Assembly: GCA_021738625.1 (NCBI GenBank)
Contig: JAIPBS010000022.1
Span: 1 to 63,241 of the forward strand
DNA from: Bacteroidales bacterium
GTDB lineage: Bacteria > Bacteroidota > Bacteroidia > Bacteroidales > JAIOZK01
Length of the DNA: 63,241 nt
Reading direction: 5' to 3'
The notes under the pieces are model-generated. The model worked only from the letters and a program-made list of their open reading frames with translations, did not search any database and was not told where the DNA came from. The position numbers and the translations under genes are program-made. Of this stretch, positions 62,027 through 63,241 are shown in pieces (within the stretch, counting starts at the first letter, position 1; each line of letters opens with the position of its first letter).

Positions 62027-62225
62027 TAACTTTTTCTTGATAAAAAGTTACAAAAATCAAGGCTGCGTCCTGAATTGCAAGAAAACTACACCCGAAATTT
62101 TCCGCGCAATTCGAGCCGTTCGCCAGCTAACTTTTTCACTAAGATTATAATATTTATCGGCTCACTCGCGAATTGCTTACCCATGCCTGCGCAAAAATTC
62201 CGGGCTTGTTTTCTAAGCAATTCAG
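62027..62225. repeat. Stem-loop followed by a 155-bp imperfect inverted repeat
   Basis: TAACTTTTT and AAAAAGTTA (62027-62050) form a hairpin, perhaps a CapA-gene terminator. At 62070-62225 the left arm CTGAATTGCAAGAAAAC pairs with the right end GTTTTCTAAGCAATTCAG, and CCCGAAATTTTCCGCGC with GCGCAAAAATTCCGGG, making an imperfect inverted repeat of about 40 bp per arm. No transposase is inside. The 561-bp gap 61945-62505 otherwise has AT-rich sequence with no supported gene. Confidence 0.65.
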
Positions 62226-62505
62226 CACAAGGCCATTCCCCAAAAGCAGTCAATTATCCTGATGATCGGTCTGGCAAGAATAGCCCTTGTGAAAATGGAA
62301 CACTGAAGCGTCAAAAATCATACTTTTAGTTTGCATATCTATTTGGCAAACACGAGAAATGATTCCTTGTTTTGTAATCCTAACGTGATTAAAGTATATA
62401 ATCGCAAAAAACTTGACCGGCAACAGGATTATGCTTATACTTGGCATAGCGTTTGATTAATGTTGAGCGCGACAACATGACCTGAAGCAGGGTCTGAAAT
62501 AAACC

Positions 62506-62903
62506 GGGGCTGACTGGTTTTGACAGCAAGGCGAATGGTTATGTAAGCATGCCGAGCATTGCAGATACGCTCGTAAATACTATTTGTAAACTTTTAATTG
62601 GCGAAAATAACTACGCTCTCGCTGCGTAATCGAAGCACAGTAGATTATGCTTGATCCCGGTACAAAGTACCGGGACGAGACGTTTCGCAGGCGGATTGAC
62701 CCGATTCCTGCCTGATCAACGGGACGCATCGTAATTTCGGGTTAGTGCCGGAGAAGCCCTGGCTCCGGCATGAAATTCAAAGGGCTAAGGTATGAGCCGG
62801 AAAGCCTGCTTCCCATCCATACCCGACAATCAATCGCAGGCTAAGCATGTAGAAAGCATATCTGTTCCTTGTTTGGACGAGGGTTCGAATCCCTCCAGCT
62901 CCA
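62506..62903 (+). ncRNA. ssrA: Transfer-messenger RNA (tmRNA)
   Basis: The 5' end GGGGCTGACTGG and the 3' end CCAGCTCCA pair as the tRNA-like acceptor stem (CCA not encoded). The T-arm reads GGGTTCGAATCCC near 62881. The resume frame at 62600-62629 encodes GENNYALAA followed by TAA, the tag type known from Porphyromonas-like bacteria. tmRNA rescues stalled ribosomes with SmpB and tags the nascent chains for proteolysis. Standard one-piece organisation, about 398 nt. A terminator follows at 62911-62945. Confidence 0.95.
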
Positions 62904-62910
62904 CAAAAGA

Positions 62911-62945
62911 AAAGCCTGACCAACACTGTTGGTTGGGCTTTTTTA
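62911..62945 (+). terminator. Intrinsic terminator of ssrA
   Basis: AAAGCC..ACCAACA and TGTTGGT..GGGCTTT pair in a long hairpin followed by TTTTT, 8 bp after the mature end of tmRNA. Confidence 0.85.
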
Positions 62946-62983
62946 TTTGGGGAAATTATGCCGGCATAAAATTCTTCAAATAA

Positions 62984-63018
62984 AAAAGCCCAAACCGAGC
63001 GAAGCGAGGCAGGCTTTT
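62984..63018. terminator. Second hairpin, possible minus-strand terminator
   Basis: AAAAGCC and GGCTTTT enclose CAAACCGAGCGAAGCGAGGCA; the A run on the left would give a U run for transcripts from the right (minus strand). Whether a minus-strand gene ends here lies beyond the window. Confidence 0.4.
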
Positions 63019-63067
63019 CTTTTGGCACCCCTCCAACCGTGATCAATTGCAAATTAATCCCTCCAGT

Positions 63068-63102
63068 TATACCGATTCGGAAAAGGTTTGCAAAGATTGA
63101 CC
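63068..63102 (+). repeat. Dispersed double-hairpin element, truncated copy D
   Basis: The first 35 bp match copies A-C with 2 changes from copy B (TATACCGATTCGGAAAAGG...), then similarity stops at about 63102, next to the presumed insertion sequence. Confidence 0.7.
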
Positions 63103-63241
63103 CCTGACTTGTCCCCTCTCAAATTAGTGCGGTCATAAGTGGCTTATAATCAAGGCATGTGTTTTAAAAAACACTAAATTTACCGCACTAAGGCAAAGTT
63201 TTATGAAAATCAGAGTAGTTAAAACCGCCTCAAAAGCAAAA
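63103..63241 (+). mobile_element. Left end of an insertion sequence (IS1634-like), truncated by the window
   Basis: Between the broken repeat and the final ORF lie paired 10-bp arms TTAGTGCGGT (63124-63133) and ACCGCACTAA (63182-63191), and GTGTTTT/AAAACAC at 63159-63174. Both could be a regulatory stem-loop in the IS leader or terminal sequence. The exact left terminus and target duplication cannot be fixed because the right end is not in the window. Confidence 0.5.
63203..63241 (+). CDS. N-terminus of a probable transposase, partial
   Basis: The frame from ATG 63203 reads MKIRVVKTASKAK up to the window end. This matches how Bacteroidota IS1634/IS4-type transposases begin, an assignment by memory from 13 residues only. 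It is truncated by the window; its right part is not visible. Confidence 0.45.
   Translation, partial: MKIRVVKTASKAK

Noticed and set aside
62075..62329. Plus-strand ORF of 84 codons before ssrA
   Set aside because: It lies across the arms of the inverted repeat and resembles no protein.
62860..62903. Separate tRNA gene at the GGTTCGAATCC motif
   Set aside because: The T-arm belongs to the tmRNA, whose 5' acceptor strand is at 62506; no anticodon arm is present.
62777..63052. Minus-strand ORF with GAGGIRTLVQ
   Set aside because: It is the antisense of the tmRNA 3' end and terminators; such peptides are typical spurious translations of tRNA-like sequence.

Overview
The window looks like a chromosomal segment of a Bacteroidota (probably Bacteroidales-type) bacterium. 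Evidence: five proteins end in type IX secretion sorting domains; there are Bacteroidota-typical families (TonB receptor with carboxypeptidase-like N-terminus, DUF4249, DUF4382, many lipoproteins); promoters match the TAnnTTTG -7 box with little Shine-Dalgarno sequence; and the tmRNA encodes the tag GENNYALAA. No rRNA or ordinary tRNA gene was seen. Only one end of the window shows an insertion sequence.

Layout. 1-278 is the distal end of a CRISPR array that continues to the left. 362-7459 carries a periplasmic-binding lipoprotein, a methyltransferase, a LEA14-like lipoprotein, lipoate-protein ligase and a large FAD/Fe-S oxidoreductase. 7589-14669 is an outer-membrane operon: small exported protein, TonB receptor, DUF4249 lipoprotein and MG2-like protein, the last three joined by 11-bp overlaps. 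14904-25005 holds an internally duplicated membrane protein, gcvP, a Cys/Met-metabolism PLP enzyme, a GT-C-like membrane protein, and an aldehyde dehydrogenase/SDR pair. 25237-26880 has a gene remnant, a DUF4382 lipoprotein and a 197-bp tandem repeat made of nested palindromes. 26881-32829 carries a secreted GH31 glycosidase, an acidic lipoprotein, and thrB behind a DapA-family gene that lacks the DapA catalytic triad.

33389-40381 is an accessory block: REP-like repeats, two tandem-duplicated VCBS/FG-GAP proteins and a caspase-fold (clan CD) peptidase joined to a beta-helix and sorting domain. The AT-rich 5' part and more GC-rich 3' part of the peptidase gene suggest a mosaic. 40521-46823 has hom, a MetY-like enzyme, a divergent Lrp/AsnC regulator, lpdA, rfbC and a lytic transglycosylase. 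47292-50150 is uvrA. 50169-51830 is an AT-rich islet with a HigBA-like toxin-antitoxin pair between 64-bp direct repeats and an adjoining SNase-like lipoprotein. 51849-61944 is mixed housekeeping/envelope: Mut7-C protein, MBL hydrolase, LOG-family protein, retropepsin-like protein, another VCBS secreted protein, a sigma-54-type response regulator without a DNA-binding domain, a SPOR protein and a CapA-like protein. 62070-63241 has a long inverted repeat, the tmRNA gene and the start of an insertion sequence lying against a truncated copy of a dispersed repeat.

Themes. lplA, gcvP and lpdA (lipoate attachment, glycine decarboxylase, E3) are all here but unlinked. Aspartate-family metabolism is represented twice (DapA-like-thrB and metY-like-hom, the latter beside an Lrp regulator). 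Intergenic space is rich in repeat families: a 103-bp double-hairpin element (3 full, 1 broken copy), a 75-bp double-hairpin element (2 copies), CTGACAG/CTGTCAG palindromes (3 hairpins) and several 7-14-bp microsatellites.
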